Below, in pieces: positions 50,124 to 61,791 of a stretch of DNA of 64,000 nucleotides. The stretch is from Harmothoe impar (Eukaryota; Annelida; Polychaeta; Phyllodocida; Polynoidae): NCBI GenBank assembly GCA_947462335.1, contig OX381705.1, forward strand, positions 40,874,675 to 40,938,674, in the 5' to 3' direction. The notes beneath the pieces are model-generated. The model saw nothing but the letters and a program-made list of their open reading frames with translations. It was not told the origin of the DNA and ran no database searches. Within the stretch, counting starts at the first letter, position 1; every line of letters begins with the position of its first letter. Both the position numbers and the translations under genes were made by a program.

Positions 50124-51072
50124 CTGTGGGTGTCGGTGAGTGGTGAGTTCATGTTGTACACCCACATGCACAACCAGGTACCCATCTTTGTAAACCCACG
50201 TCCAGCAGGAGATATATGGACATACTACTCCCCTCTTAGACCAACTAAGAGGGGAGTGATTGGATGATCCCGGGCATAATGACTGACATACATATATCTT
50301 CATTATTTCCTGGACCGTGCGTTAGGTTGGCCCTTTACCTTTAATAATAAACGATTTTTACCTGTTGGAAACTTGGATGTTTAGATAATCGCTCATAATT
50401 TAGATATATACCTACTCTATCATTTGTTCGATTTACATTATTTGAGGGAACAGCCAAACTCGACTTAACCGGAATCAGTTTTTCATTTTAAACGACATCT
50501 TCTAAAACGGCTCCCAACTCAGGTATCCATAAACCGTTTCCTCAGAGGTGATAAAGCATAGCTATTGCTTCAGGTTGAAATACTTGCTGTCTCATCTTTC
50601 TTAGCTCGTGACTTATGTGGCCAGCATAAGACACCCTCGGTTTTGACGGCCTCGCCTCATATGACTACATCACCCCAGGCATATTCTTCAACTCACTAAG
50701 CGTAAAACGGTCTGCTTGTCTGAAAGACGTGTAGAAAGCTGCCTGAATGGAGGGGGTTAACACACAGCAACCACCATCAGCTAAACTGAACAGCATCACA
50801 CCTAAAAGGGTAATCTCACTTAAGGTTTCCCTTTCAGGGCAGATTCAATATTTTGTATAATTGAGTGGACCCCCTAAGGGACATATATATTATGTGTGCC
50901 TGCTGATTTGTAAATTGCTGATTTGTACATATAAGGGACTGGCCATGACATATATCAGTCCGGGATTTATTTCAGATATCACGAACGTGTATCGTTTGGG
51001 ACTTTTCCTGACACATGTACTATTATCAGAGTTTATGGGAATTATATATTGGGAAAATGTGCTTTATGTTAT

Positions 51073-51138
51073 CCCAGCTAACAAAAAATACGTTATTTTA
51101 CGTCAAAATAACGTTTTTGACGTTATATAACGCTCGAC
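51073..51138. mobile_element. ACGTTATA-rich MITE, left half of interrupted copy
   Basis: CCCAGCTAACAAAAAATACG onward follows the copy at 42857-42987 for about 60 bases and stops where the giant element begins. The matching right half resumes at 56282. Confidence 0.65.
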
Positions 51139-51464
51139 GGGACAGACTCACGAGGGAGCGTCAATAAAAAAAATTGTCCAATCTTAAAGATCTTAAAATT
51201 GACACTCTTAAAGATGTTACACTCTTAAAGTCAAAGGACTATCTTAAACAAAACATTTATTTAAGATTATCATTGCCCACCATCTCCTTGCATACTGGTA
51301 AGATGGCACTACTTGATGCTACTAGCGGGAAGTGCCTCCTTCAACACTAGGTGGCAACACCTACGCCATGTCCTTTCGGTTATCCGGTAGCGGAGCCAAG
51401 CAGGGCACTCCAGACGGCGCTCCGGTGGAGTGCCACTGCGACACTGCTTGGTCCGCGCTCAGGG

Positions 51465-51475
51465 TATATAAGAGG
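51465..51475 (+). promoter_or_regulatory. TATA box inside the giant element
   Basis: CAGGG precedes TATATAAGAGG, a near-perfect TATA box, in a GC-rich segment (51360-51530). Just upstream, GCCAAGCAGGGCACTCCA and TGGAGTGCCACTGCGACACT form an imperfect hairpin. Transcription to the right would enter the palindrome about 80 bases after the expected start. Confidence 0.55.
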
Positions 51476-51574
51476 CCGAGGTCGGCTACCGCGGGCAGTT
51501 CGTCCCAGGACGAGCTCAGACCCACACCTTTCGATACCTTCGTTACCTTTTCGATCAGGGGCACCTACACCCCT

Positions 51575-51773
51575 TGTGGGGTCTTTATCCCACAAACAGT
51601 CTTTATCCCTCAAATTAGTACTACTATGAGGGATAAAGACACCCACGGGTCTTTATCCCTCAATTATGGCGTTAAAGCCCAAGTGTCTTTATCCCACAAA
51701 TGTCTTTATCCCTCAAAGCCAATATAATAGTCTTTATCCCACATAGCCAATGATAAAGGCTTTATCCTACAAA
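51575..51773. repeat. Left outer arm of the palindrome
   Basis: About 199 bases (from TGTGGGGTCTTTATCC) are nearly identical to the complement of 55384-55582; I see one mismatch. The arm consists of shorter TCTTTATCCC(A/T)CAAA units in both orientations. Confidence 0.85.
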
Positions 51774-54248
51774 GCCTATATAATGGCCCTATTTGCCGAA
51801 ACAGTAACCAGTCTTTATCCCACAAAGCCTATATAGTGGCTATATATGGCCATACAATGACCAGTCTTTATCCCACAAAGCCCATATAACCGTTATATGC
51901 CCATACAGTGACCAGTCTTTATCCCCCAAAGGCTATATAATGGCTATATATAGTCATATAGTGACCAGTCTTTATCCCTCAAAGCCTAAATAATGGTTAT
52001 AGGCCAAAACAGTGACCAGTCTTTATCCCCCAAAGCCTATATAGTGGCTATATATGACCATTCAGAGACCAGTCTTTATCCCCCAAAGCCTATGTAGTGG
52101 CTATATATATGGCCAAGCAGTGACCAGTCTTTATCCCACAAAGCCTATATAGTGGCTATATATGGCCATACAATGACCAGTCTTTATCCCACAAAGCCCA
52201 TATAACCGTCATATGCCCATACAGTGACCAGTCTTTATCCCCCAAAGGCTATATAGTGGCTATATATAGTCATATAGTGACCAGTCTTTATCCCACAAAG
52301 CCTATATAGTGGCTATATATTGCCATACAATGACCAGTCTTTATCCCCCAAAGCCTATGTAGTGGCCATATATGGCCATACAGTGACCAGTCTTTATCCC
52401 CCAAAGGCTACATAGTGGGTATATACGACCATTTAAAGACCAGTCTTTATCCCCAAAGCCTATATAGTGACTATATATGGCCATACAATGAGCAGTCTTT
52501 ATCCCCCAAAGCCTATGTAGAGGCTATATATGGCCATACAGTTACCAGTCTTTATCCCACAAAGCCTATAAAGTGGCTATATATGGTCATACACTGACCG
52601 TTCTTTACCCCACAAAGCCCATATAACCGTTATATGCCCATACAGTGACCAGTCTTTATCCCCCAAAGGCTATATAGTGGCTATATATAGTCTTATAGTG
52701 ACCAGTCTTTATCCCCCAAAGCCTAATTAGTGGCTATATATGGCCATACAGTGACCTGTCTTTATCCCACAAAGGCTATATAGTAGGTATATATGACCAT
52801 TCAGTGACCAGTCTTTATCCCCCAAAGGCTATATAGTGGCTATATATGGCCATACAGTGACCAGTCTTTATCCAACAAAGCCTATGTAGTCGCCATATAT
52901 GGCCATACAGTGACCAGTCTTTATCCCCCAAAGCCTATATAGTGGCTATATATGGCCATAAAATGACCAGTCTTTATCCCACAGAGCCCAAATAACAGTT
53001 GTATGCCCCCAGTATAGTGGCTATATATGACCATTCAGTGACCAGTCTTTATCCCCCAAAGGCTATATAGTGGCTACATATGGCCATACAATGACCAGTC
53101 TTCATCCCCCAAAGCCTATGTAGTGGCTATATATGGCCATACAGTGACCAGTCTTTATCCCCCAAAGGCTATACAGTGGCTATATATAGTCAAATAGTGA
53201 CCAGTCTTTATCCCACAGAGCCTAAATAACCGTTATAGGCCCATACAGTGACCAGTCTTTATCCCCCAAAGCCTATATAGTGGCTATATATGACCATTCA
53301 GAGACCAGTCTTTATCCCCCAAAGCCTATGTAGTGGCTATATATGGCCATACAGTGACCTGTCTTTATCCCACAAAGCCTATATAGTGGCAATATATGGC
53401 CATACAATGACCAGTCTTTATCCCACAAAGCCCATATAACCGTTATATGCCCATACAGTGACCAGTCTTTATCCCCCAAAGCCTATATAGTGGCTATATA
53501 TAGTCATTGTGACCAGTCTTTATCCCCCAAAGCCTATTTAGTGGCTATATATGGCCATACAGTGACCTGTCTTTATCCCCCAAAGGCTATATAGTGGCTA
53601 TATATGGCCATACAGTGACCAGTCTTTATCCAACAAAGCCTATGTAGTCGCCATATATAGCCATACAGTGACCAGTCTTTATCCCCCAAAGCCTATATAT
53701 AGTGGCTATATATGGCCATAAATGACCAGTCTTTATCCCACAAAGCCCAAATAACAGTTGTATGCCCATACAGTGGCCAGTCTTTATCCCACAAAGCCTA
53801 TATAGTGGCTATATATAGTCATATAGTGACCAGTCTTTATCCCACAAAGCCTAAATAACGGTTATAGGCCCATGCAGTGACCAGTCTTTATCCCCCAAAG
53901 CCTATATAGTGGCTATATATGACCATTCAGAGACCAGTCTTTATCCCCCAAAGCCTATGTAGTGGCTATATATGGCCATACAGTTACCAGTCTTTATCCC
54001 ACAAAGCCTATATAGTGGCTATATATGGCCATACAATGACCAGTCTTTATCCCACAAAGCCCATATAACCGTTATATGCCCATACAGTGACCAGTCTTTA
54101 TCCCCAAAAGCCTATATAGTGGCTATATATAGTCATATAGTGACCAGTCTTTATCCCACAAAGCCCATATAACCGTTATATGCCCATATAGTGACCAGTC
54201 TTTATCCCCCAAAGGCTATATAGTGGCTATATATTGTCATATAGTGAC
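51774..54248 (+). repeat. Left satellite array, ~53-bp monomers
   Basis: About 46 monomers of TGACCAGTCTTTATCCCCCA plus AAGCCTATATAGTGGCTATA and TATGGCCATACAG. Six monomer types recur in a fixed order: GGCCATACAA, then the AACCGTTATATGCCC type, the TATATAGTCATATAG type, the TAAATAACGGTTATAGG type, the GACCATTCAGAG type and the CTATGTAGTGG type. Full or nearly full rounds are seen at 51800-52130, 53205-53520 and 53831-54145, giving a higher-order unit of about 315 bases. Confidence 0.85.
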
Positions 54249-55383
54249 ATTGTATGGCCATATATAGCCACTATATAGGCTTTGTGGGATAAAGCCTGGT
54301 CACTGCTTTGCCAGATATAGCCACTACATAGGCTTTGGGGGATAAAGACTGGTCTCTGAATGGTCATATATAGCCACTATATAGGCTTTGGGGGATAAAG
54401 ACTGGTCACTGTATTGGCCTGTAACCATTATTTAGGCTTTGAGGGATAAAGACTGGTCACTATATGACTATATATAGCCACTATATAGCCTTTTGGGGAT
54501 AAAGACTGGTCACTGTATGGCCATATATAGCCACTACATAGGCTTTGGGGGATAAAGACTGGTCTCTGAATGGTCATATATAGCCACTATATATAGGCTT
54601 TGGGGGATAAAGACTGGTCACTGTATGGGCCTATAACCGTTATTTAGGCTTTGTGGGATAAAGACTGGTCACTATATGACTATATATAGCCACTATATAG
54701 CCTTTGGGGGATAAAGACTGGTCACTGTATGGGCATACAATTGTTATTTGGGCTTTGTGGGATAAAGACTGGTCATTGTATGGCCATATATAGCCACTAC
54801 ATAGGCTTTGTGGGATAAAGACTGGTCATTGTATGGCCATATATAGCCACTATATAGGCTTTGGGGGATAAAGACTGGTCACTGTATGGGCCTATAACCA
54901 TTATCTAGGCTTTGTGGGATAAAGACTGGTCACTATATGACTATATATAGCCACTATCTAGCCTTTGGGGGATAAAGACTGGTCATTGTATGGCCATATA
55001 TAGCCACTATATAGGCTTTGTGGGATAAAGACTGGTCACTGCTTTGCCATATATAGCCACTACATAGGCTTTGGGGGATAAAGACTGGTCTCTGAATGGT
55101 CATATATAGCCACTATATAGGCTTTGGGGGATAAAGACTGGTCACTGTATTGGCCTTTAACCATTATTTAGGCTTTGAGGGATAAAGACTGGTCACTATA
55201 TGACTATATATAGCCCCTATATAGCCTTTGGGGGATAAAGACTGGTCACTGTATGGGCATATAACGGTTATATGGGCTTTGTGGGATAAAGACTGGTCAT
55301 TGTATGGCCATATATAGCCACTATATAGGCTTTGTGGGATTAAGACTGGTCACTGTATGGCCATATATAGCCACTACATAGGC
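54249..55383 (-). repeat. Right satellite array, inverted
   Basis: About 22 monomers of the same satellite in opposite orientation (GGGGGATAAAGACTGGTCAC words), with the same monomer types in mirrored order. The switch of orientation occurs near 54248, without a spacer. The array is less than half as long as the left one, so a perfect fold would leave a large left-arm loop. Confidence 0.85.
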
Positions 55384-55582
55384 TTTGTGGGATAAAGCCT
55401 TTATCATTGGCTATGTGGGATAAAGACTATTATATTGGCTTTGAGGGATAAAGACATTTGTGGGATAAAGACACTTGGGCTTTAACGCCATAATTGAGGG
55501 ATAAAGACCCGTGGGTGTCTTTATCCCTCATAGTAGTACTAATTTGAGGGATAAAGACTGTTTGTGGGATAAAGACCCCACA
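55384..55582. repeat. Right outer arm of the palindrome
   Basis: Complement of 51575-51773 with about one mismatch. The satellites inside are more diverged than these arms. Confidence 0.85.
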
Positions 55583-55744
55583 CCCCTCCCACTCTCTGGC
55601 TCCTGCACCAGCCATGCTGGCTCAGGACCAGATCATCCAGCTTTGCTGACTTCGAACTAAGGGTAGAACGCTGTACATCTTCGAGTTGGTTACCTAAGTG
55701 AACCAAAAAACCTTCATGTTACTTTGAGGCTGTGATCGTGACTG

Positions 55745-55750
55745 AATAAA
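55745..55750 (+). terminator. AATAAA polyadenylation-type signal in the giant element
   Basis: AATAAA followed about 30 bases later by a GT-rich CCTGTGTTCG lies between the palindrome and the right terminal repeat. With the TATA box on the far side it would define one transcription unit spanning the palindrome. Confidence 0.45.
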
Positions 55751-55897
55751 CCTGTTGCATTCAAACTGAATTTGGAACCTGTGTTCGTATGATACTTCCA
55801 CAACCCCTATAATAGTTTAAGACCGGACAGATTTTTTTTCTTGACGCTCCCATGTGAGTCTGTCCACTAGTGCTTATATAATGTTTTGCCATGATAA

Positions 55898-56281
55898 CCC
55901 AGCCAGCATTGCTTAGTGGGACCCATATGTGTTTTTACGTGGGCAAGCTGATTTGCCCATATCTGGGTTATGGTCCGTTTTGTCCAGGGCTACCAGTGGT
56001 ATTCCCGATGGTCCAGCCCAGATTCAAAGTGCCCAGCTTAAGCCCAGATTAAATATAAACTATAAAAATGTACAATAAACGGTGATTTCTGGAGGAAAAT
56101 CAGATGTCAGCAAATTTTTGAAATATTTACAGTGTATTTATGGGAAAAACAGTTTTCCTGGGCTGGCCCATCTGGGCTCCCACTGGTAGCCCTGGACAAA
56201 AAGGACCATAACCCAGATATGGGCAAGCCCAGTTGGCCCAAGTAAAACACATATGTGCCCCAGGGACCAATGCTGGCTGGG
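55898..56281. mobile_element. Foldback element with ATCTGGGTTATGGTCC arms, copy 2
   Basis: The ends CCCAGCCAGCATTG and CAATGCTGGCTGGG are exact complements. Arms at about 55926-56000 and 56174-56252 pair extensively (GCCCATATCTGGGTTATGGT with its complement, CCCATATGTGTTTT likewise). It lies 32 bases right of the giant element, also inside the interrupted MITE. Confidence 0.8.
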
Positions 56282-56340
56282 AAGGAGTCATAGGGAAACG
56301 TTAAATAACGCTGTATAACGTTTTTTGTTAATGCTATAAC
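56282..56340. mobile_element. ACGTTATA-rich MITE, right half of interrupted copy
   Basis: GGAGTCATAGGGAAACGTT and ATAACGCTGTATAACGTT match GGAGCCATAGAGAAACGTT and ATAACGTTGTATAACGTT of the intact copy at 42857-42987, resuming where the 51073-51138 half left off. Confidence 0.6.
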
Positions 56341-58805
56341 GCAACCATTGGTCCATGTCATATGTTGTCAGATGGCAAAATTGCAAATCCAAGGAAGTCG
56401 ATTGCTTTACTTGTTATGGCGTTATTGCCGCATTGATGTCGCCTCTATGTGGTCACAAGCACATGTCCATTGATGTCATTTACCCCATGGCGTAGCTTTA
56501 TCTGATCATATCCACTGCCATATATAACTAGATGGCGTAAGGTGTGAACCAATGTCTACATACCACCCATCATACGGAAGGTACATGTACTAGTGCTCAG
56601 AAGGCAATACTATAAGCTGCCTCTTTCAAGTTCTCCAGTCAAGGTTAAAGCATACTCAGATCAACTCCCTTGGTAGGCATGCACGGGCCCTGGAGGTGTG
56701 GGATACGCCTGAGTGGCATGCTGGGGTGTAGGGTTGCCAAGGTGATGGGTATAGTGAAGGTGCCCCTCAGGTGTCAGGGATCACGCCATGGAGGACACAT
56801 CCTCCCCCTGTGTGCCTGCTCACTGCCACCCCACACCTCCTGTTACCTGGCCATGGGCTGATCACCCGACTGAGGCACAAGGGTGACAAGTGGTCCCCAC
56901 TCACTCACACTGACACTACGGTCTGGATCTGGTAGCACCCACAACCTCAGAACTGGTAGATGTAGGGTAGGGGCTTGGGCTTTTAGTATTTCAAGTGCCT
57001 TGTCGCTACACTTAAATTGTATCTTTCACCTATTGGATCAACTTTAGATCTTAGATAGTTTAAACCAGACCGAGACACTGATCCTACTATTGACACTGGG
57101 CCAGGCGTGACTTTCATTGAGTGTGGTGTATGTTGTAGCCATGGTATGGGAGGATGGGCAGATCGAGAATACAAATTATCTAATTAAACGGGTCACATAT
57201 AGATACGTTTTTGACCTGATGTAGCAGGAGAGTGACACCATCAATAGACAAGACCTTTTACACCAAGCTTTGCATCTAGTGATGATGATCTAATAGAATT
57301 GAATCCTAACTTTCACCTGCACCTGAGCAAATGAAACACTATAGTTGGCTCATTCCTTTAAAGTGATCAAATCAGGTTGGGACTCACGAGTTGCCCTCAG
57401 TATCCAATCCTATCTGAATTATACATTCAGCACATGCAGTACCGTAAATATCAGATGGGAATGCTCCAAAATAGATACATACACAGTTCAAATATAAAGT
57501 TGGAGATGCCTCATACATCATTCTACCTCTCTATTTCTCTCGCGCACACAAACTCTCTTTCTCACTCTCTTTTAAAGGACAAAACACTCTTGACAATGTA
57601 GGTCGTGGAGTAAAGGTAAAAATAAAGGTTATAACCAACAAAAAAACACCGGAATCCGTTCCTAAATGTAGACTATATCTTGGCTTGTAGGCAGTCTTAG
57701 ATAGATTTAGGCGTTCAGGCGTCAGCTATACCCGAGTGGTCGTTCTTGATGCTCCCCCGGACAGTGCTCTGACAATGTCCCTTAACCTCCCCATTCATCC
57801 AGACAACAGGATCCCCTACCACTCTGCCAATATCCAGGTTTGCCACTGCTACCTCCACAGGTAGCGCAAGGGAGCGTTCATTTCTAACAGTGGGGGCAGG
57901 GTGTGGTACGACAGACATACTATGGTTAGGTACAGGTATTCTCACTAAGACATGCATTAGTCACTTTTTCGTTTTGAATTTAAATCTCCAGTAACCATGT
58001 CTACCCACACCCAGCACTCTTATCTCGAATTACGTCATCTATATTTATTTACAAGTCATGAAGCAGGTTTCTCTAGAATTGTCACAAAGGAGCATCTGAA
58101 GAATTGTGGATATACAAAATATCTATATTTTCCATACATCACAGAACATGTTTACATCCCTAGATCTACTAGAAATACTGGCATTGATACAGATTGATGC
58201 GGCTGGCCCGCTTCAGCCTAAACCTAACTTGCTTCAGACTACACTTAACTACCCTGAGTATGGATAATGTGTTAGATTTAGACACAAAAGAAGTGTATTG
58301 AATTGAATCGATATTTACAGAGTATAGTTGACTATTGTCCATGTTCTGCATCATCTCATTTTTACATGCATCATCTGTTATGAAATTTAATTGTTTGTCT
58401 CTAACCAGTACATAGAGGCCTACTCTAATCTCAGTCCAGATAGACGTCTACATTAAACATTCTTCCATTTTGCCCTTGAGGTGGTATAATCTTAGATTGT
58501 GGTAAGTGTCTCTCTTGACTACAGTTTGACTAACATAGACATGTCAACATCAATTTTGCTTTAAAATATGAATATGACAAGACACCGGGATTTCTATTAG
58601 ATCTGAGAGGTCGATTCTGGCCCTCTGTAGCACCTTATCTGTCCTCTCATAGATGTCTAGCACCATCTGTGAGCCTTCCCATTCTGCATGGTTTCCATGC
58701 GAGTTAGGTGGCAGTCTGGGTGTTATCTGGTTCATACATGACCATTGATCTTCAACTTGAGCATGGCTATCAGGGCCATACTATCTAGCCAGCTCCTAGA
58801 CCCAG
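56341..58805. other. No supported gene; possible decayed coding stretches
   Basis: Minus-strand frames at 57715-57957 (with LPVEVAVANLDIGRVVGDPV) and 58550-58735 (with MVLDIYERTDKVLQRARIDL) look somewhat protein-like but lack splice signals. An ATTCAATTCAAT word near 58290-58305 resembles the 3' tail of the retrotransposon at 2.6 kb, so part of this may be an old minus-strand transposon remnant. Confidence 0.3.
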
Positions 58806-59285
58806 CCCCCCCGGGGGGGGGGGGGGGGGCACTGACTATATGTGGGTCAGTGGCAACTGCCGCGGTACCGCCCCACATCCTCCTACTGGGGGGAGCTGAG
58901 GGGGTCACTGACCGCCCCTCCTTTTTCTTACTAAAGCAAATTGTAGGAGTGACCGCCCCCCTTAACAGGCTAAATAAAATCCAAGTCCCCTCCTTTCATC
59001 CCATCTGAGCATCAGGTGCCAGACATACCAATGGCAAACTTGCCAATTAGCACTTTATAAACAATCAGGAACATGTTTGTGCTGCAATATTGCTGTATAA
59101 ACACAAGAAACCTTTATCCAGAAAGCATGGGAGGGGGGTCACCAACCCCCTCTTCCATTTTAAGAGGGACTGACCGCCCCCCCCCCCCTTTTCATCCCCT
59201 CTCTCAGCCCACCGCTACCGCTCCTGTGAGAGGTGCAGCAGTGGTTATCCAAAACACACCTCAGTGCCCCCCCCCCTCCCCGGGA
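58806..59285. mobile_element. C/G-tract TIR element with TGACCGCCCC words
   Basis: Left CCCCGGGGGGG...GGCACTGA and right TCAGTGCCCCCCCC...CCCGGG are inverted. Inside, CACTGACCGCCCC, GTGACCGCCCCCC and GACTGACCGCCCCC recur. Same construction as 46892-47293. Confidence 0.65.
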
Positions 59286-59612
59286 TCCAGCCATGCTGAG
59301 AGTGAGGCGTAGATCTCAGGTGCAGATCTCTCCCTCCTTCACTGAATAATCTGAGAATTCTAATTATTTTATTATTACTGTCTGCACTGTAAAGCCAGCT
59401 AAAGTCTGCAGTGTTTATATAAAAGTATATGAAAGTCTACACTTCACATTTGAGAACATTTGCATAAGCCCGCAGACTGGCTGATTGCATATTGAAACCC
59501 CTCGCCATAAATGAAAACAAAATATCTCATTGGATCTGCATGAGTGACCATGTTTTTTTGTAGAAAACTGAGGAGTTAAGGGGTAGTGAAATATTTAAGC
59601 CCCCCCCCCCTA

Positions 59613-59860
59613 GTCTCCAGAGCAAACGCAGGCAAATCCCTACGTGCTGCTTCGCGTTACTACGGGGAGCCAGCGTCTGCCGCACTCGGTTGTTACGTTG
59701 GCCGTCATTGGCGACGCTGGGACGTACGGGCGCCGTGATTGGTCAGTGCCCCCCACACGTATAAAATCGTACGTGTAAGAAATTACTATGCGGCAGACTC
59801 TGGCTCCCAGCAGTGACGAGTAGCACAACGTATGGATTTGCCGGTGTTTGCTCCGGAGAC
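59613..59860. mobile_element. GC-rich foldback element inserted in a C-tract
   Basis: The ends GTCTCCAGAGCAAACGCAGG and the complement of the right end GTCTCCGGAGCAAACACCGG match, and pairing extends about 75 bases. TA lies on both sides (59611-59612, 59861-59862) within a run of C residues. The centre contains GTATAAAATCGTACG, a weak TATA-like word. Confidence 0.75.
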
Positions 59861-60893
59861 TACCCCCCCCCCCCCCCATCCCTTTTAAGAGGGTCAACAT
59901 TTGTATACCCCTCCTCCTCTTAGGGACAGGTCAATATATTTTACACCCCCAACGCACCATCCCCTCTAATAAATGAACACTCCCTTGGATAGCCGTGGGT
60001 GGCTCATAGCCTTTTCGGCCTAACTGTAGGTGGTCATTTACAAGTCCGATGAATAACCATTGGTCAACTCGCAATCAGAATTCTCTCTTTCAATTTTCCC
60101 TCGCGGATCAGAAGAGCTATCACTGACCGAATTTGGGAATATGTTCCTGAGCCCTCCATACACTGCTGTGTTCCCAGCACAGAAAGGTGCGGGTCATTGG
60201 TCGATGAAAACAACCTTCAGAGGTTGGCACCAGTATTCACATGGCGATGTCTCATGGTCCTGCACAGTTTATTGTTGCCCAAACCTGAGCGCATTGCACC
60301 CCAGCAAACACTGCTATGGTGACACCAAGGATGGCAATGTTTTAGGTTAGAGCGAACCCCTGTTTAAAGTTACTGAATCTGGTTATAGGAGTGAAGCTGT
60401 ACTTTGGAACAGTTGAGTGGTCCTCCTTAAGTTATGGGCTTTTGTTGTGAGATACTAAGAACCTTGAAGTGCCATGTGGTTCCCGTGCCCTTCAGTATGA
60501 TATTTCAGGAAGGGTTATGTTTGCTCAGCGCTGCATTATTTCTTATTTTGGTTAGCATCTGCATTATGAATACCGCCCCATTTCCCTTCACATAATCATC
60601 CGATAACCATAATTTTTCTGAACCTTTCTGCCGAATAATGTTCCACTCTGACTTCTCTATACGGAAGCCGATTTTCTGGTGGTGGTAAATGTATATGTAG
60701 TAAAAATGTTGCCTGACTACATGTTGTAGATCACACAGTAACCCCTATTGTAAAGGTCTGGTAGGTCCTGCCACCATTTATCTACAATTGTAATGGGACT
60801 CCTTTTGTTCGTTACCATGCTATCTCAACTCCCGTAACATTAGAATTATCTGTATACTCAAATTGACGGTGTCTTGTGTTTGTGCTTTTCCAG

Positions 60894-60960
60894 ATAACTG
60901 CAAGTACAAAAGCCAATACTACGGCCCGGATACATCTATACAGATCAACTGTAATAATTG
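60894..60960 (+). CDS. TINAG/TINAGL-like gene, exon in the cysteine-rich region
   Basis: The acceptor TTTGTGCTTTTCCAG and donor GTAGGT bound 67 bases: two bases, 21 codons, two bases. The peptide is NCKYKSQYYGPDTSIQINC followed by NN and a split Cys codon (TG|C). In TINAG and TINAGL proteins a Cys-rich VWC-like segment with Cys-Asn-x-Cys lies between the N-terminal somatomedin-B-like region and a cathepsin-B-like domain that has lost its catalytic Cys. These are secreted basement-membrane or signalling-modulating proteins (Drosophila Swim is a relative). The split codon joins exactly to the exon at 63571. Upstream exons were not found in the window. Confidence 0.7.
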
Positions 60961-61350
60961 GTAGGTGTCTCTCTACGACCCCTTCACCTCTGAGCTCCTG
61001 GGTTATTTGTTACCCTCATTCATGGCAGCGTTGATGGGAGCAATTTTACTTTATGACCCAGGTATATGAAAAACCTATCATCTTCCTCAGTGCTACATTG
61101 AGTTATTGTTTTTACACGAAAGGTTTAGTAGTCATGCTTGCTGGGGCGTTTACACATTGTCATACACGTAAGCGTGGGGGTTTCTGGAGTAGTCTGTACA
61201 ATATAGTGGTAGTCTTCAAATGAATTCCACACCAGGTATATATACCGAAAAGTGCATACTGAAAAAATTTGTATAACTCCAAGCAACAACCATTTTCTTA
61301 ATTGAGATTGAACTGGTTTCTCTGTGAACCCTCTCCGTGGGATTCCTATT

Positions 61351-61781
61351 AGGCCTGTGTCCACTAGCATATATGAGGCCGTTTGTCGTCCTTCAAAACG
61401 TGAATTTGAATACAAATATGAAATATATATGTTTTGTCTGCCTGTGGACACACATTGACTACAAAATTCTGAAATACAAAAATGAAATATTAAAATGTGG
61501 ATGTCAAAATTGGACGTTAAAAGTGGATGTTAAAATATCTAACATGTTTGATTTTTTATGCAGAAATTGGGTGATATGCTCTTTGTTCTATTATAATATT
61601 TCGTCCATGTATGCCCTGGGCAATCTGGGCAGCAATTTATCACGCCTAGTGGACACAGTAAAACCTAAATCCGAAGTTCATCTTGGCGATTTAGATGAAT
61701 ATATGTACCAAATATATACATATTGCTGGACTTCAAAACGGTCCACTTCCCTTGTCGTATACATGTAGTGGACACAGGCCT
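61351..61781. mobile_element. TIR element in the TINAG-like intron
   Basis: The ends AGGCCTGTGTCCACTA and TAGTGGACACAGGCCT pair exactly (the right copy has an ACATG near it). ATT lies directly on both sides (61348-61350, 61782-61784). GTGGACACA words recur internally and CGTTTTGAAGTCC mirrors GTCCTTCAAAACG. Its open frames are not genes. Confidence 0.75.
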
Positions 61782-61791
61782 ATTATTAATT

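Larger units (their letters stand above)
51140..55865. mobile_element. Giant foldback element with satellite palindrome
   Basis: Terminal inverted repeats of about 50 bases bound this element: left GGACAGACTCACGAGGGAGC then GTCAATAAAAAAAATTGTCC, right (complement) GGACAGACTCACATGGGAGC then GTCAAGAAAAAAAATCTGTCC-like sequence, both running on into CTTAAA. Inside are, in order: CTTAAAGAT repeats, a GC-rich segment with a hairpin and TATA box, a palindrome with opposing satellite arrays (51575-55582), and a unique right segment with AATAAA. No transposase or reverse transcriptase is encoded. A 131-codon frame (51332-51727) runs through promoter and palindrome edge and is not gene-like. No target duplication is clear (CTCGACG against ACTAGTG). 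It split an older MITE. Confidence 0.8.

Noticed and set aside
51332..51727. 131-codon open frame across the left side of the giant element
   Set aside because: It runs through the GC-rich promoter segment and TATA box and then the palindrome edge; the peptide is translated repeat and has no protein-like pattern.
51176..55829. Solo LTR interpretation of the giant element (TGTCC...GGACA with TATA and AATAAA)
   Set aside because: The inverted similarity continues outward for another 35 bases on both sides, and no direct target duplication borders the TGT...ACA ends, so terminal inverted repeats explain it better.
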